Assembly (NCBI RefSeq): GCF_000980885.2
Contig: NZ_LBDA02000062.1
Coordinates: 1-64,000, forward strand
Direction: 5' to 3'
DNA from: Streptomyces malaysiense
GTDB lineage: Bacteria > Actinomycetota > Actinomycetes > Streptomycetales > Streptomycetaceae
Length of the DNA stretch: 64,000 nt
The notes below the pieces were generated by a model, which saw only the letters and a program-made list of their open reading frames with translations, ran no database searches and was not told the origin of the DNA. Shown in pieces: positions 52,990 to 61,563 of this stretch (its first letter is position 1; the number at the start of each line of letters is the position of its first letter). A program made the position numbers and the translations under genes.

Positions 52990-54204
52990 TCAGTAGCCGA
53001 GCCGGTCGACCAGCCAGGTGCCCAGTTCCTCGGTGACGGCGGTGTGCGTGGTGGTCGTGGACGAGCAGATGAAGTCGTCCAGGTCGCTCTCGTCCGGCGG
53101 GAGTTCGTCCACCTTCGCGTAGAGGTCCTGCTGCCGGCCGATGTCGCGGACGGACACGGCGCTGATCGTGGGGACGAAGCAGATGTCCGGGTGCCGCAGG
53201 TCCACCGTGCCGCCGCCCTTCTCCAGCGCGTCGGCGAGGATGCGGTACGTGTTGAGCGTGCCGCCGGGGGCGCCGTCGAGTTCCGGGAAGCCGTTGGTCG
53301 TGACCGTCTTCTCGGCCTTCGGGAAGCGCCGGTTGAGGTAGGCGGCCGTCACGTCGTCGCCCTGGGCCTGGGTGTAGAAGGTGGTGCCCGGGTAGATCCG
53401 CTCGACGCGCAGCGCGGTCTCCCCGGGCCGCACCTCCGGCAGGCCCACGCCGTCCCCGCGCCCACTGGCGACACCGAGCAGCCGGGGGATGCGGGGCCAG
53501 CCGCCCAGCCGCGCCAGCTCGTCCAGCAGGACCCGGCGTTCCTCGGCCACCCCGATCTTGCCGGTGTCCTTGTCGTAGTGCTGCCACAGCATCTGGCGGG
53601 CGGCCGGGCTGTTCATCTGCCGGGCGAAGTCGTTGTCCGGGAACGGGATGAAGTACGAGAACGCCTGGACACCGACGGGGATGGTGGCGCCGCGGTGCGG
53701 GGTGTCGAACGAGAAGTACGTGCCGGTCTGGTGGTCGATGCGCTGGTGCTCCAGTTTGGCGAGCGCGTACCGGGTGACCAGCCCGCCCATGCTGAACCCG
53801 CCGACGATCAGCCGGTCGTCGCCCAGCCGCTCGGCGCCGGCCCGCAGGATCGCGGCGATGGCCGCCTGGGCGTTCGTCTGGATGGCGGCGGTGCGCTCGT
53901 TGTAGCCGAGCAGGACGACGTCCTTGCCGCGCCGGCGCAGGTCGCTGATGAGCTGGTAGTCGCTCTCCAGGAACTGGTAGAGCTTGTCGAGTTCGCTACG
54001 GCCGAGGCTGAAGCCGTCGGAGATGATCACGGGCCGGACGAGGCTCCGGTTCCCCTGGCCGAGAAAGACCCAGGCGAAGCCTTCCGGCAGGCTCCACTCG
54101 TTGTCCGGGGACGGTACGTCGACCGGGTTGTGCACCCGCTGGTCGAGCGGGTCGCTGATCGTCAGTCCGGCGAGTTCCGGCTCGGCGGAGTCCTGAGGCG
54201 ACAT
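52990..54204 (-). CDS. Alpha/beta-hydrolase, lipase-like
   Basis: A 404-residue protein without signal peptide. The nucleophile elbow is LIVGGFSMGGLVTRYAL (GFSMGG, about residue 140), preceded by VVLLGYNERTAAIQTNAQ. YFSFDTPHRGATIPVGVQAF follows, as in LCAT/PGAP1-like lipases and esterases. ATG 54204 has AGGAG seven bases upstream; an in-frame ATG at 54237 is weaker. The substrate is unknown. It is separated from DUF397 by about 145 bp containing a terminator. Confidence 0.82.
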   Translation of the reverse strand: MSPQDSAEPELAGLTISDPLDQRVHNPVDVPSPDNEWSLPEGFAWVFLGQGNRSLVRPVIISDGFSLGRSELDKLYQFLESDYQLISDLRRRGKDVVLLGYNERTAAIQTNAQAAIAAILRAGAERLGDDRLIVGGFSMGGLVTRYALAKLEHQRIDHQTGTYFSFDTPHRGATIPVGVQAFSYFIPFPDNDFARQMNSPAARQMLWQHYDKDTGKIGVAEERRVLLDELARLGGWPRIPRLLGVASGRGDGVGLPEVRPGETALRVERIYPGTTFYTQAQGDDVTAAYLNRRFPKAEKTVTTNGFPELDGAPGGTLNTYRILADALEKGGGTVDLRHPDICFVPTISAVSVRDIGRQQDLYAKVDELPPDESDLDDFICSSTTTTHTAVTEELGTWLVDRLGY

Positions 54205-54310
54205 GGTCGTGCTCCTAGATGTCGTCGCGAAGGGCAAGACACCGTCATGGTGGGGTCGCGCTCAGGCCGTGCCGGGCGTGTCGGCCCGGGGGTTCATCAC
54301 AAGGGATGGA

Positions 54311-54345
54311 ACGTGCCGGGGGATTGTTTGACCCGCCCGGCACGT
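54311..54345. terminator. Terminator downstream of the DUF397 gene
   Basis: Perfect 10-bp stem (ACGTGCCGGG, 54311-54320, with 54336-54345). It lies just beyond the DUF397 stop on the minus strand. Confidence 0.75.
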
Positions 54346-54349
54346 GGGC

Positions 54350-54559
54350 TCAGCCCTTGACGGCGCCGATGAACGCCGTCCAGCTGTCCACGGAGAAGAG
54401 CAGCGCCGGGCCCGAGCCGTCCTTGCTGTCGCGGACGGGGACGGCGGCGTGACCGGAGGCGATCTCCACGCAGTTGTCGTGGTTGCCGCCGCTGTAGCTG
54501 GACTTGTACCACCCGGTGGGAGTGGACGAGTCGGAGACGGTGTGCTTGCTGGTGGCCAT
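54350..54559 (-). CDS. DUF397 domain small protein
   Basis: A 69-residue protein with the DUF397 core: TGWYKSSYSGGNHDNCVEIA (conserved W-KSSYS and NCVEVA motif), then VPVRDSKDGSGPALLFSVDSWTAFIGAVK. DUF397 proteins normally follow a Scr1-type XRE regulator and modulate development or antibiotic production. Here no intact partner precedes it, only a possible remnant. ATG 54559 with GAGGA upstream was chosen over an extension that would be unusual for the family. Confidence 0.9.
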   Translation of the reverse strand: MATSKHTVSDSSTPTGWYKSSYSGGNHDNCVEIASGHAAVPVRDSKDGSGPALLFSVDSWTAFIGAVKG

Positions 54560-54716
54560 CCACGTGTTCCTCTGCTGCTGCCCTGACGAGGGCAAGTGAC
54601 TCCTGTTGCCACAACGCATCGCTCAGCGCAAGAGCGTAGGCGGTCTGACTGGCGGCCACCAGCGCAGGATCATCCATCGAGTTGGTGATCGAGTCCCTGG
54701 AGGAGGTCAAGCGCAT
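54560..54716 (-). pseudogene. Possible C-terminal remnant of a Scr1-type XRE regulator
   Basis: On the minus strand the frame read from ATG 54716 gives MDDPALVAASQTAYALALSDALWQQESLALVRAAAEEH before running out of frame over DUF397. The ESLALVRAAAEEH part resembles the C-terminus of XRE regulators that usually precede DUF397 genes. Upstream DNA is a different, divergent gene, so only this tail would survive. It could also be chance; no alignment was possible. Confidence 0.3.
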
Positions 54717-54760
54717 CGCGGAGAGCAGGGGCGCGCGGCCGGTCGTGGAGACTTGACCGG

Positions 54761-55228
54761 GTGATCACGACATCGACTCGCCGTCGCTCCACCGCGCTCA
54801 CGGTCCCGCTGGTGCTCGGTGCCGCCCTGACCGGCTGTGCCGACGACCACCTGGACTATCAGACGGACTACGCGAACCACCGTCCCCTGCGCGTCACCGG
54901 CCACCCGAGCACGGGCAGCCTGGGAACGGTCCAGAAGGTCGTCTGGCGGCTCGCCGACGGAGACGCCGACGGTCTCGCCGCCCTCGACTCGGAGGGCGGC
55001 GACGCGAAACCCGCGGCCCGCGCCTGGATCAAGGCGTACGGTGAGGCGGCGGCCCGCGACGAGGTGACCGCCGACTTCGACGAGGAGGGCTCCGTACGCC
55101 AGGAGGTCGTCCTGCACTTCACGGGGCCCGAGCGCACTCAGCGGGTCACGGTGCGGATCGGCGGGAACGACACCTGGGGGATCGTGCTGGCGAATCCCTC
55201 GCCGCGCCGGACGCTGCGCGGTTCCTAG
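54761..55228 (+). CDS. Small lipoprotein
   Basis: A 155-residue precursor with a basic N-terminus, a hydrophobic core and a lipobox (ALTGC, Cys about residue 26). The mature part is charged and has an NTF2-like feel (VQKVVWRLADGDADGLAALDSEGG...ARAWIKAYGEAAARDEVTADF). GTG 54761 starts 37 bp downstream of the possible XRE remnant on the other strand. Its TAG overlaps the stop of rbsD in a shared CTAG. Confidence 0.75.
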   Translation: MITTSTRRRSTALTVPLVLGAALTGCADDHLDYQTDYANHRPLRVTGHPSTGSLGTVQKVVWRLADGDADGLAALDSEGGDAKPAARAWIKAYGEAAARDEVTADFDEEGSVRQEVVLHFTGPERTQRVTVRIGGNDTWGIVLANPSPRRTLRGS

Positions 55229-55605
55229 AAGAACACCCCGCACCGCAGCAGCACATTGGCGTACGGGCTCGCCTCGCCGGTGCGCACGATCAGCCGTGCC
55301 CCCGCCGACAACTCCTTGAGCCGCTCGTGCGGCACGAAGTCCAGGTTGGCGAACTGCCGCCGTACCAGGGCGAGATGGTCGCCGCGCAGCTCCTCCGCCA
55401 CCGTGGCGCCCTCCAGGACCAGTTCGTCCACCAGACCGGCGAAGACCTCCGCGAAGGACGGCACACCGGCCCGGAAGGCCAGGTCCACCACGCGTGGGCC
55501 GTTCGGGATCGGCATGCCCGCGTCGCAGACCAGCACCTCGTCCCCGTGCCCCAACTCGGCCAGCGCACCGGCCAGATGGCGGTTCAGGATGCCCGACCTC
55601 CTCAC
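55225..55605 (-). CDS. rbsD: D-ribose pyranase
   Basis: Interconverts beta-pyranose and beta-furanose forms of D-ribose so that RbsK can use it. The 126-residue length and the motifs ILNRHLAGALAELGHGDEVLVCDAGMPIPNG (catalytic His and Asp) and the C-terminal RTGEASPYANVLLRCGVFF are family hallmarks. GTG 55605 overlaps the rbsK stop (GTGA). Last gene of the rbs operon. Confidence 0.96.
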   Translation of the reverse strand: MRRSGILNRHLAGALAELGHGDEVLVCDAGMPIPNGPRVVDLAFRAGVPSFAEVFAGLVDELVLEGATVAEELRGDHLALVRRQFANLDFVPHERLKELSAGARLIVRTGEASPYANVLLRCGVFF

Positions 55606-56501
55606 GGCTGTCCGACCTCCTCGGCCGTCGGGTACGACTCCTGCGCCCCCGCCTTCGTCACGGCCGCCGCGCCGACGCGGGCCGCGTAGCCCGCCGCCCG
55701 AGCGAGGCCCGCGCCCGCGCCCAGCCTCCAGGCGAGGGCGGCCGTGAAGGCGTCGCCCGCGCCCGTGGTGTCCACCGCGTCGACCTTCACCGACGCCACC
55801 CGGGCCGCGCCCGAGCCGTCGTGCACCAGCGCGCCCTCGGCGCCGAGCGTGACCACGACCGAGCGCGGGCCCATCGCCAGCAGCCCGCGCGCCCAGTCCT
55901 CCGGGTCCGCCCCGGCGGCCTCGCCCAGGACCACCCGCGCCTCGTGCTCGTTGACGATCAGCGGGTCGCAGGCCGCCAGCACCTCCGCGGGCAGCGAGCG
56001 CGGCGGGGACGGGTTGAGCACGAAGCGGGTACCGGAGGGCAGGTTCCGTACGACCTCCACCACCGTCTCCAGCGGGATCTCCAGCTGGGCCGAGACCACC
56101 CGGGAGGCGCGCAGCAGACCCTCGGCCGCCCGGACGTCCGCCGGGGTGAGCCGGGCGTTGGCGCCGGGCGACACCACGATGCTGTTGTCCCCGGACGGGT
56201 CGACGGTGATCAGCGCGACACCGGTCGGCGCCCCGCCTTCGAGCACGCCCGACGGGTCGACCCCGGCCGAGCGCAGGGAGTCGAGCAGCAGCCGGCCGTG
56301 GCCGTCGTCGCCGACGCGCGCCAGCAGGGCCGTACGGGCGCCCAGCCGGGCCGCGGCGACCGCCTGGTTGGCGCCCTTGCCGCCCGGATGCGTGGACAGG
56401 TCCCCGCCCAGCACCGTCTCACCGGCGGCCGGCCGCCGCTCGACCCCGATCACCAGGTCGGCGTTGGCCGAACCCACGACCAACAGGTCGTAGTCGTACA
56501 T
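55602..56501 (-). CDS. rbsK: Ribokinase
   Basis: PfkB-family kinase that phosphorylates D-ribose to ribose-5-phosphate. The 299-residue protein has the N-terminal GGKGANQAVAAARLGA (PfkB signature 1) and DAVDTTGAGDAFTAALAWRLG with the catalytic Asp of GAGD (signature 2). ATG 56501. It follows rbsCB by 112 bp containing a hairpin. Confidence 0.95.
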   Translation of the reverse strand: MYDYDLLVVGSANADLVIGVERRPAAGETVLGGDLSTHPGGKGANQAVAAARLGARTALLARVGDDGHGRLLLDSLRSAGVDPSGVLEGGAPTGVALITVDPSGDNSIVVSPGANARLTPADVRAAEGLLRASRVVSAQLEIPLETVVEVVRNLPSGTRFVLNPSPPRSLPAEVLAACDPLIVNEHEARVVLGEAAGADPEDWARGLLAMGPRSVVVTLGAEGALVHDGSGAARVASVKVDAVDTTGAGDAFTAALAWRLGAGAGLARAAGYAARVGAAAVTKAGAQESYPTAEEVGQP

Positions 56502-56551
56502 CAGTTGACTCCCATGAACCCTTTGAATCCGCGAACCCGAGAAACGAGCCG

Positions 56552-56591
56552 GGGCGGACGGCCACCACCCATGGTGTACGACCGTCCGCCC
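56552..56591. terminator. Intercistronic hairpin between rbsCB and rbsK
   Basis: A perfect 10-bp stem (GGGCGGACGG, 56552-56561, with 56582-56591) and a 20-nt loop containing a smaller CCACC/GGTG pairing. It may attenuate or stabilise mRNA inside the operon rather than end it. Confidence 0.6.
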
Positions 56592-56613
56592 GAGCCCTCT
56601 CCGTCCGTTTCCG

Positions 56614-58563
56614 TCAGCCGCTGAATCCGGCCACGTTGTCCTTCGTGACCACCTTCACCGGCACCTTGACCGTCCGCTCCACCTTCTTGCCCTGGGACGC
56701 CTTGAGCGCGTTGTCCACGGCGATCCGGCCGAGCTGGGTCGGCTGCTGCGCGACGGAGGCGTACAGCGTGCCCGCCTTGACCGCGTTCAGGCCGTCGGGG
56801 GTGCCGTCGAAGCCGACCACCGGCACCGACGTACCGGCCTTGGAACCCAGCGCCTTGATCGCGCCGAGGGCCATCTCGTCGTTGGCGGCGATGACGCCCT
56901 GCACGTCCGGGTGGGCCTGGAGCAGGTTCGACATCACGTCGAGGCCCTTGGTGCGGTCGAAGTCGGCGGGCTGCTGGGCGACCACCTTGATGCCCGGGTA
57001 CGCCCGCAGACCGCCTGCGAAGCCCTGCGCACGCTCACGCGCCGCCGAGGTGCCCGCCTGACCCTGGAGGATCACGATCCGGCCCTTGCCGCCCAGCTTC
57101 TCGGCGATGGTCCTGGCCGCCTGCTCGCCGCCGGCGATGTTGTCCGAGGCCACCAGGGCGTCCACATCGGCCTTGTTGACACCGCGGTCGACCGCGATCA
57201 CCGGGATCCTCGCCTTGTCGGCGGCCTTCACCGAGTTGCTCGCCGCGTCCGAGTCCACGGGATTGACGATGATCGCGTCAAGGCTCGAACTGGTGAAGTT
57301 CTGGAGCTGGTTGGCCTGCTGGGAGGCGTCGTTCTGCGCGTCGGTCACCGTCAGGTCCACGCCCAGCTTCTTCGCCTCGGCCTGCGCGCCGGAGCGGATC
57401 TGCACGAAGAACGGGTTGTTCAGGGTGGACAGCGACAGACCCATCCGCGGGTTCGACGAGGCGGAGGAGCCGTTGTGCAGGAAGGAGGTCGCGCCGACGA
57501 CCGCCACGGTCACCACGGCCGCGAGCCCGTACGTCGCCGCCTGCTTGCCCTTGTCGCCGCCGCCCCCGCCGGTCACCGGGGTGGCACCCGCCTTGCGGCG
57601 CACCGTGTCGAGCAGCACCGCCAGCGCGATCACGACACCGATCACGACCTGCTGCCAGAACGCGGAGACGTTCAGCAGGTTCAGGCCGTTGCGCAGCACC
57701 GCGAGGATCAGCGCGCCGACCAGGGTGCCGGACGCCTTGCCGGTGCCGCCCGCGAGCGAGGCGCCGCCGATGACGACCGCCGCGATCGCGTCCAGCTCGT
57801 AGCCGTCGGCGGCCTGCGGCTGAGCGGAGGACAGCCGGGAGGCCAGCACGATGCCCGCCACCGCCGCGAACACACCGGACAGGGCGTAGATCGCGAGCTT
57901 CTGCTTCTTGACCCGCAGGCCGGACAGGCGCGCGGCCTCCTCGTTGCCGCCGATCGCGTACATCGAGCGGCCGATGTAGGTGCGGCCGAGCACGAACGCG
58001 GCCAGCAGACCCATCACGATCATGACCAGGACCGGCACCGGCAGCCAGTCGCCGAGGGTGTCACCGAGGTGCGAGACCGAGTCCGGGAACGGGATCGGCA
58101 CACCACCGGAGACCACCAGCGACAGACCGCGGCCCACCGACAGCATCGCGAGCGTCGCGATGAACGGCGGAAGCTTGCCGTAGGCGATGAGGAAGCCGTT
58201 CACCAGACCGGCCGCGACACCCGTGGCGACCGCCAGGACGACGGCCAGTGCGACCGGCACCCCGTGCTGGGTGGCGCTCCACGCCAGCACCGTCGCCGAC
58301 AGCGCGGCCACCGAGCCGACCGACAGGTCGATGCCCGCCGCCACGATCACGAAGGTGACACCGAAGGCCAGGATCGCCGTCACGGCCGCCTGGACACCGA
58401 TGTTGAGCAGGTTGTCCGTCGTCAGGAAGTCACCGGACAGCGCCGACAGGGCGACGACCAGGACGATCAGCGCGGTCAGCGCGCCGTTGTCGAGCAGCAG
58501 CCGGCGCAGGCCGCCCGGGGCGCCACTCGCTCCCGTCGTGCTCTTGAGCGTGTCAGTGGCCAC
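56614..58563 (-). CDS. Fused ribose permease and binding protein (RbsC-RbsB)
   Basis: One 649-residue polypeptide. Residues 1-about 340 are an RbsC/AraH permease with about eight to ten membrane helices, containing LPPFIATLAMLSVGRGLSL and AIAAVVIGGASLAGGTG. A Gly-rich linker and a further membrane segment (AATYGLAAVVTVAVVGATSFL) lead to residues about 370-649, an RbsB substrate-binding domain beginning MGLSLSTLNNPFFVQIRSGA and holding VDRGVNKADVDALVASDN and IAANDEMALGAIKAL. In other bacteria these are two proteins; here the binding protein is anchored to its own channel. GTG 58563 overlaps rbsA by 11 bp. Confidence 0.93.
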   Translation of the reverse strand: MATDTLKSTTGASGAPGGLRRLLLDNGALTALIVLVVALSALSGDFLTTDNLLNIGVQAAVTAILAFGVTFVIVAAGIDLSVGSVAALSATVLAWSATQHGVPVALAVVLAVATGVAAGLVNGFLIAYGKLPPFIATLAMLSVGRGLSLVVSGGVPIPFPDSVSHLGDTLGDWLPVPVLVMIVMGLLAAFVLGRTYIGRSMYAIGGNEEAARLSGLRVKKQKLAIYALSGVFAAVAGIVLASRLSSAQPQAADGYELDAIAAVVIGGASLAGGTGKASGTLVGALILAVLRNGLNLLNVSAFWQQVVIGVVIALAVLLDTVRRKAGATPVTGGGGGDKGKQAATYGLAAVVTVAVVGATSFLHNGSSASSNPRMGLSLSTLNNPFFVQIRSGAQAEAKKLGVDLTVTDAQNDASQQANQLQNFTSSSLDAIIVNPVDSDAASNSVKAADKARIPVIAVDRGVNKADVDALVASDNIAGGEQAARTIAEKLGGKGRIVILQGQAGTSAARERAQGFAGGLRAYPGIKVVAQQPADFDRTKGLDVMSNLLQAHPDVQGVIAANDEMALGAIKALGSKAGTSVPVVGFDGTPDGLNAVKAGTLYASVAQQPTQLGRIAVDNALKASQGKKVERTVKVPVKVVTKDNVAGFSG

Positions 58564-60082
58564 GGGTGGCCTCCTTCGCGGTGTTGTCGCTGGTGGGGGT
58601 GGATACGGCGAGCGCCATCACGGTGTCCTGGGTGGCCTCGTCGGCCGCGAGTTCGCCGGCGATGCGGCCCTGGGCCATCACCAGCACCCGGTCGCTCATG
58701 CCGAGCACCTCGGGCAGATCGCTGGAGATCATCAGCACGGCGGCACCGGCGGCCGTCAGCTCGTTGATCAGCTGGTAGATCTCGACCTTGGCGCCGACGT
58801 CGATACCGCGCGTCGGCTCGTCGAGGATCAGCACCTTGGTGTCGGCCAGCAGCCACTTGCCGATGACGACCTTCTGCTGGTTGCCGCCGGACAGCGTGCG
58901 CACGTGCTGGCCGAGCCCGGCCATCCGCACGCCCAGCTGACCGGCGATCCGCTCGGCCGCGACGTGCTGCGCCCTGCGGTCGACCAGTCCGGCGCGGGTC
59001 GCCGCGCGCATGGTCACCAGGCCGAGGTTCTCCTCGACCGAGGCGTCCAGCACGAGGCCCTGCCCCTTGCGGTCCTCGGGCACGAGCCCGATCCCGGCGG
59101 CCATCGCGGCGTTCACGTCGGAGCGCCTGAGCGCGTTGCCGCCGACCCGTACGGTCCCTTCGTCGTACGGGTCCGCGCCGAACACGGCCCGCACGACCTC
59201 GGTCCGTCCGGCGCCCACGAGCCCGGCGACGCCGACGACCTCACCGGCGTGCACCTCGAAGCTCACATCGTGGAAGACGCCGTCACGGGTCAGCCCTTCG
59301 ACGCTGAGCAGCGCGGTGCCCCGGTCGGGGCGCCGGCGCGGGTACTGCTGCTCGATGGAGCGCCCGACCATGAGCCGTACCAGCTCGTCCTCCGGGGTGG
59401 AGGCGGGCACCTGGCCCACGCTCTTCCCGTCCCGGATGACGGTGACGCGGTCCCCGAGGGCGGCGATCTCGTCGAGGTGGTGAGTGATGAAGACGATCCC
59501 CACCCCGTCCGCCCGCAGCTGTCGCACGATGGCGAAGAGCTTGTCGACCTCCTCCGAGGTCAGCACGGCGGTCGGCTCGTCCATGATGAGCACACGCGCG
59601 TCCAGGCTCAGCGCCTTGGCGATCTCCACCATCTGGAGCCGGGCGATGCCCAGTTCACGCACCCGCGCCCGGGGCGAGACCCGCACGCCGACCCGCTCCA
59701 GGAGCTTCGCGGCCTCGGCCTCCATCCGCTTCCGGTCGATCATCCCGAGGCGGCGCGGCTGCCGGCCGAGGAAGATGTTCTCGGCGACGGTCAGGTCCGG
59801 AACCAGGTTGAACTCCTGGTAGATGGTGGCGATCCCGAGCCGCTCGGAGTCCTGCGCACCATTGACGCGGGTCTCCTGACCGCCGACGAGGATCCGCCCG
59901 GAGTCGGGCGTGTAGGCACCGGAGAGCATCTTGATGAGCGTGCTCTTGCCCGCGCCGTTCTCACCGAGCAGCACATGCACCTCGCCCCGGCGCAGGTCGA
60001 AGTCGACACCGTCGAGCGCGACCACGCCGGGAAAGGTCTTGCGTATGCCCTCGATGCGCAGCAACTCGTCCGGGTTGCTCAC
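58553..60082 (-). CDS. rbsA: Ribose ABC transporter ATPase
   Basis: Sugar ABC ATPase of 509 residues with two ATPase domains. Domain 1 has Walker A GENGAGKSTLIKML, Walker B VLIMDEPTAVLT. Domain 2 has the degenerate GLVGAGRTEVVRAVF (Arg for Lys) and Walker B VLILDEPTRGIDVGAK, normal for RbsA. GTG 60082 follows AAAGGAG and overlaps the rbsR stop. Confidence 0.96.
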   Translation of the reverse strand: MSNPDELLRIEGIRKTFPGVVALDGVDFDLRRGEVHVLLGENGAGKSTLIKMLSGAYTPDSGRILVGGQETRVNGAQDSERLGIATIYQEFNLVPDLTVAENIFLGRQPRRLGMIDRKRMEAEAAKLLERVGVRVSPRARVRELGIARLQMVEIAKALSLDARVLIMDEPTAVLTSEEVDKLFAIVRQLRADGVGIVFITHHLDEIAALGDRVTVIRDGKSVGQVPASTPEDELVRLMVGRSIEQQYPRRRPDRGTALLSVEGLTRDGVFHDVSFEVHAGEVVGVAGLVGAGRTEVVRAVFGADPYDEGTVRVGGNALRRSDVNAAMAAGIGLVPEDRKGQGLVLDASVEENLGLVTMRAATRAGLVDRRAQHVAAERIAGQLGVRMAGLGQHVRTLSGGNQQKVVIGKWLLADTKVLILDEPTRGIDVGAKVEIYQLINELTAAGAAVLMISSDLPEVLGMSDRVLVMAQGRIAGELAADEATQDTVMALAVSTPTSDNTAKEATRGH

Positions 60083-61131
60083 GTCGTGCTCCTTTGCACT
60101 GGGGGGAGGGGCGGGGTGGGGATGGTGCGGGTCTTCTCCGGGGTCTCACCGCAGGAGCGGCGCACGACCAGCCGGGCGGCGAGGGTGACGGACGCGGCCG
60201 GCCGGCCCTCGATCCGGTCGACCAGGGCGCGTACGGCGGCCCGGCCCAACTCGCCCGTGGGCTGGGCGATCGCGGTGACCGGAGGATCGGTGTGCACGAA
60301 CCACGGGATGTCGTCGAACGCGGCGAGCGCGATGTCGTCCGGCACCCGCAGCCCGCGCGCGCGGACGGCGTCCAGGGCGCCGAGCGCCATCAGGTTGTCC
60401 GCCGCGAAGACGGCGTCCGGCGGCTCGGGCAGATCGAGGAACCCCTCGGTGACCCGACGCCCGCTGGCGGCCTGGAAGTCGCCCTGGCCGATGTAGACGT
60501 CGGGCAGGGGGAGCCCGTACTCGGCCAGCGCGGCGCGGAACGCCTCGACGCGCTCGCTGCCGGTAGTGGTGGCGGCGGGCCCCGCGATGATCGCGACCCG
60601 CCGGTGCCCGAGGGCGTGGAGGTGCGCGACGAGGTCCTGTACGGCGGCACGTCCGTCGGCGCGTACGACGGGGACGTCGACGCCGGGGATCCAGCGGTCC
60701 ACGAACACCATGGGGGTACCGGCGCGGGCGGCGTCCAGCATCAGCGGGGAGCCGCCGTCGGTGGGGGAGACGAGGAGCCCGTCGATCCGCCGGTCGAGCA
60801 GGTTCCGTACGTGGTGGTCCTGGAGGTCGGGCCGCTCGTCGGCGTTCCCGATGATGACGCTGTACCCGAGCGAACGGGCCTCCTCCTCCACGGAGCGGGC
60901 CAGCTCGGTGAAGTAGGGGTTCAGCACGTCGCTGATGACGAGGCCGAGGGTGTGGGTCTGGTCGGTGCGCAGCGAACGCGCGACGGCGTTCGGGCGGTAC
61001 CCCAGCGATTCCACGGCGGCCAGCACCCGGGCACGGGCGTCCGCACTGACGGACGGATGCGCGTTCAGTACCCGGGAAACCGTCGCGACGGACACGCCCG
61101 CCGCGGCGGCGACGTCCTTGATGCTCGCCAC
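60079..61131 (-). CDS. rbsR: LacI-family ribose repressor
   Basis: A 350-residue regulator with the LacI HTH (ASIKDVAAAAGVSVATVSRVLNAHPSVS) and a ribose-binding-like sensor domain. GTG 61131 has AAGGAGGTG upstream. Being first in the operon, it is likely autoregulated through the two operator-like sites at 61164-61209. Loss of repression would induce rbsA, rbsCB, rbsK and rbsD together. Confidence 0.94.
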   Translation of the reverse strand: MASIKDVAAAAGVSVATVSRVLNAHPSVSADARARVLAAVESLGYRPNAVARSLRTDQTHTLGLVISDVLNPYFTELARSVEEEARSLGYSVIIGNADERPDLQDHHVRNLLDRRIDGLLVSPTDGGSPLMLDAARAGTPMVFVDRWIPGVDVPVVRADGRAAVQDLVAHLHALGHRRVAIIAGPAATTTGSERVEAFRAALAEYGLPLPDVYIGQGDFQAASGRRVTEGFLDLPEPPDAVFAADNLMALGALDAVRARGLRVPDDIALAAFDDIPWFVHTDPPVTAIAQPTGELGRAAVRALVDRIEGRPAASVTLAARLVVRRSCGETPEKTRTIPTPPLPPVQRSTT

Positions 61132-61163
61132 CTCCGGCCCACCTCCTTGTGAACTCGTGACGC

Positions 61164-61209
61164 TTGGAATCGATTACATCGAGACGAGAAACGATTGGAA
61201 TCGATTACA
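61164..61209. promoter_or_regulatory. Twin RbsR operator-like sites
   Basis: The 15-bp string TTGGAATCGATTACA occurs twice, at 61164-61178 and 61195-61209, each centred on the palindrome AATCGATT. The copies start 31 bp apart, about three helical turns, so one repressor tetramer could sit on one DNA face. They lie 33-78 bp upstream of rbsR. Confidence 0.8.
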
Positions 61210-61563
61210 CGAGCGGTGACAAGGGGGTTGGGGGTGGCCGAAACTCAATCGTGACCTGGCAGGAAAGCGGTGGAGCGAGCGGCTGTGCGGGGGGTTCGGC
61301 GGCGGTGCCCGCCGCGGCGGCGGTGCCCGTGGGGGCCGGCAGGGTCGCTCGGGCGGGCGGCGCGGTGGGGCCGGGCGGGGGTGACTCGGGTGGCCGGTGC
61401 GGTGCGGTGCGGTGCGGTGGGGTCGGGGGGCGCGAGGTCGCTCGTGCACCTCCTTGCGCGTGGCGGTCGCGCCCGGACAGCAGGCCCCCGTCCGGCGCCC
61501 GGCGCGCCTGTTCCCGCCCGCCCTCCGCGGGACGGGAAGGGCGGGCGGGGCCGGCGGTGTCGG
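61210..61563. other. GC-rich intergenic region
   Basis: About 350 bp, very GC-rich, no gene supported. It contains a short tandem repeat, four copies of GGTGC plus GGTG (61396-61419). Open frames here are compositional. Confidence 0.5.

Noticed and set aside
54690..54754. Plus-strand peptide ELVIESLEEVKRIAESRG before the lipoprotein gene
   Set aside because: The frame is closed by an upstream stop within about 50 bp and has no start codon with a ribosome site; it is too short to support.
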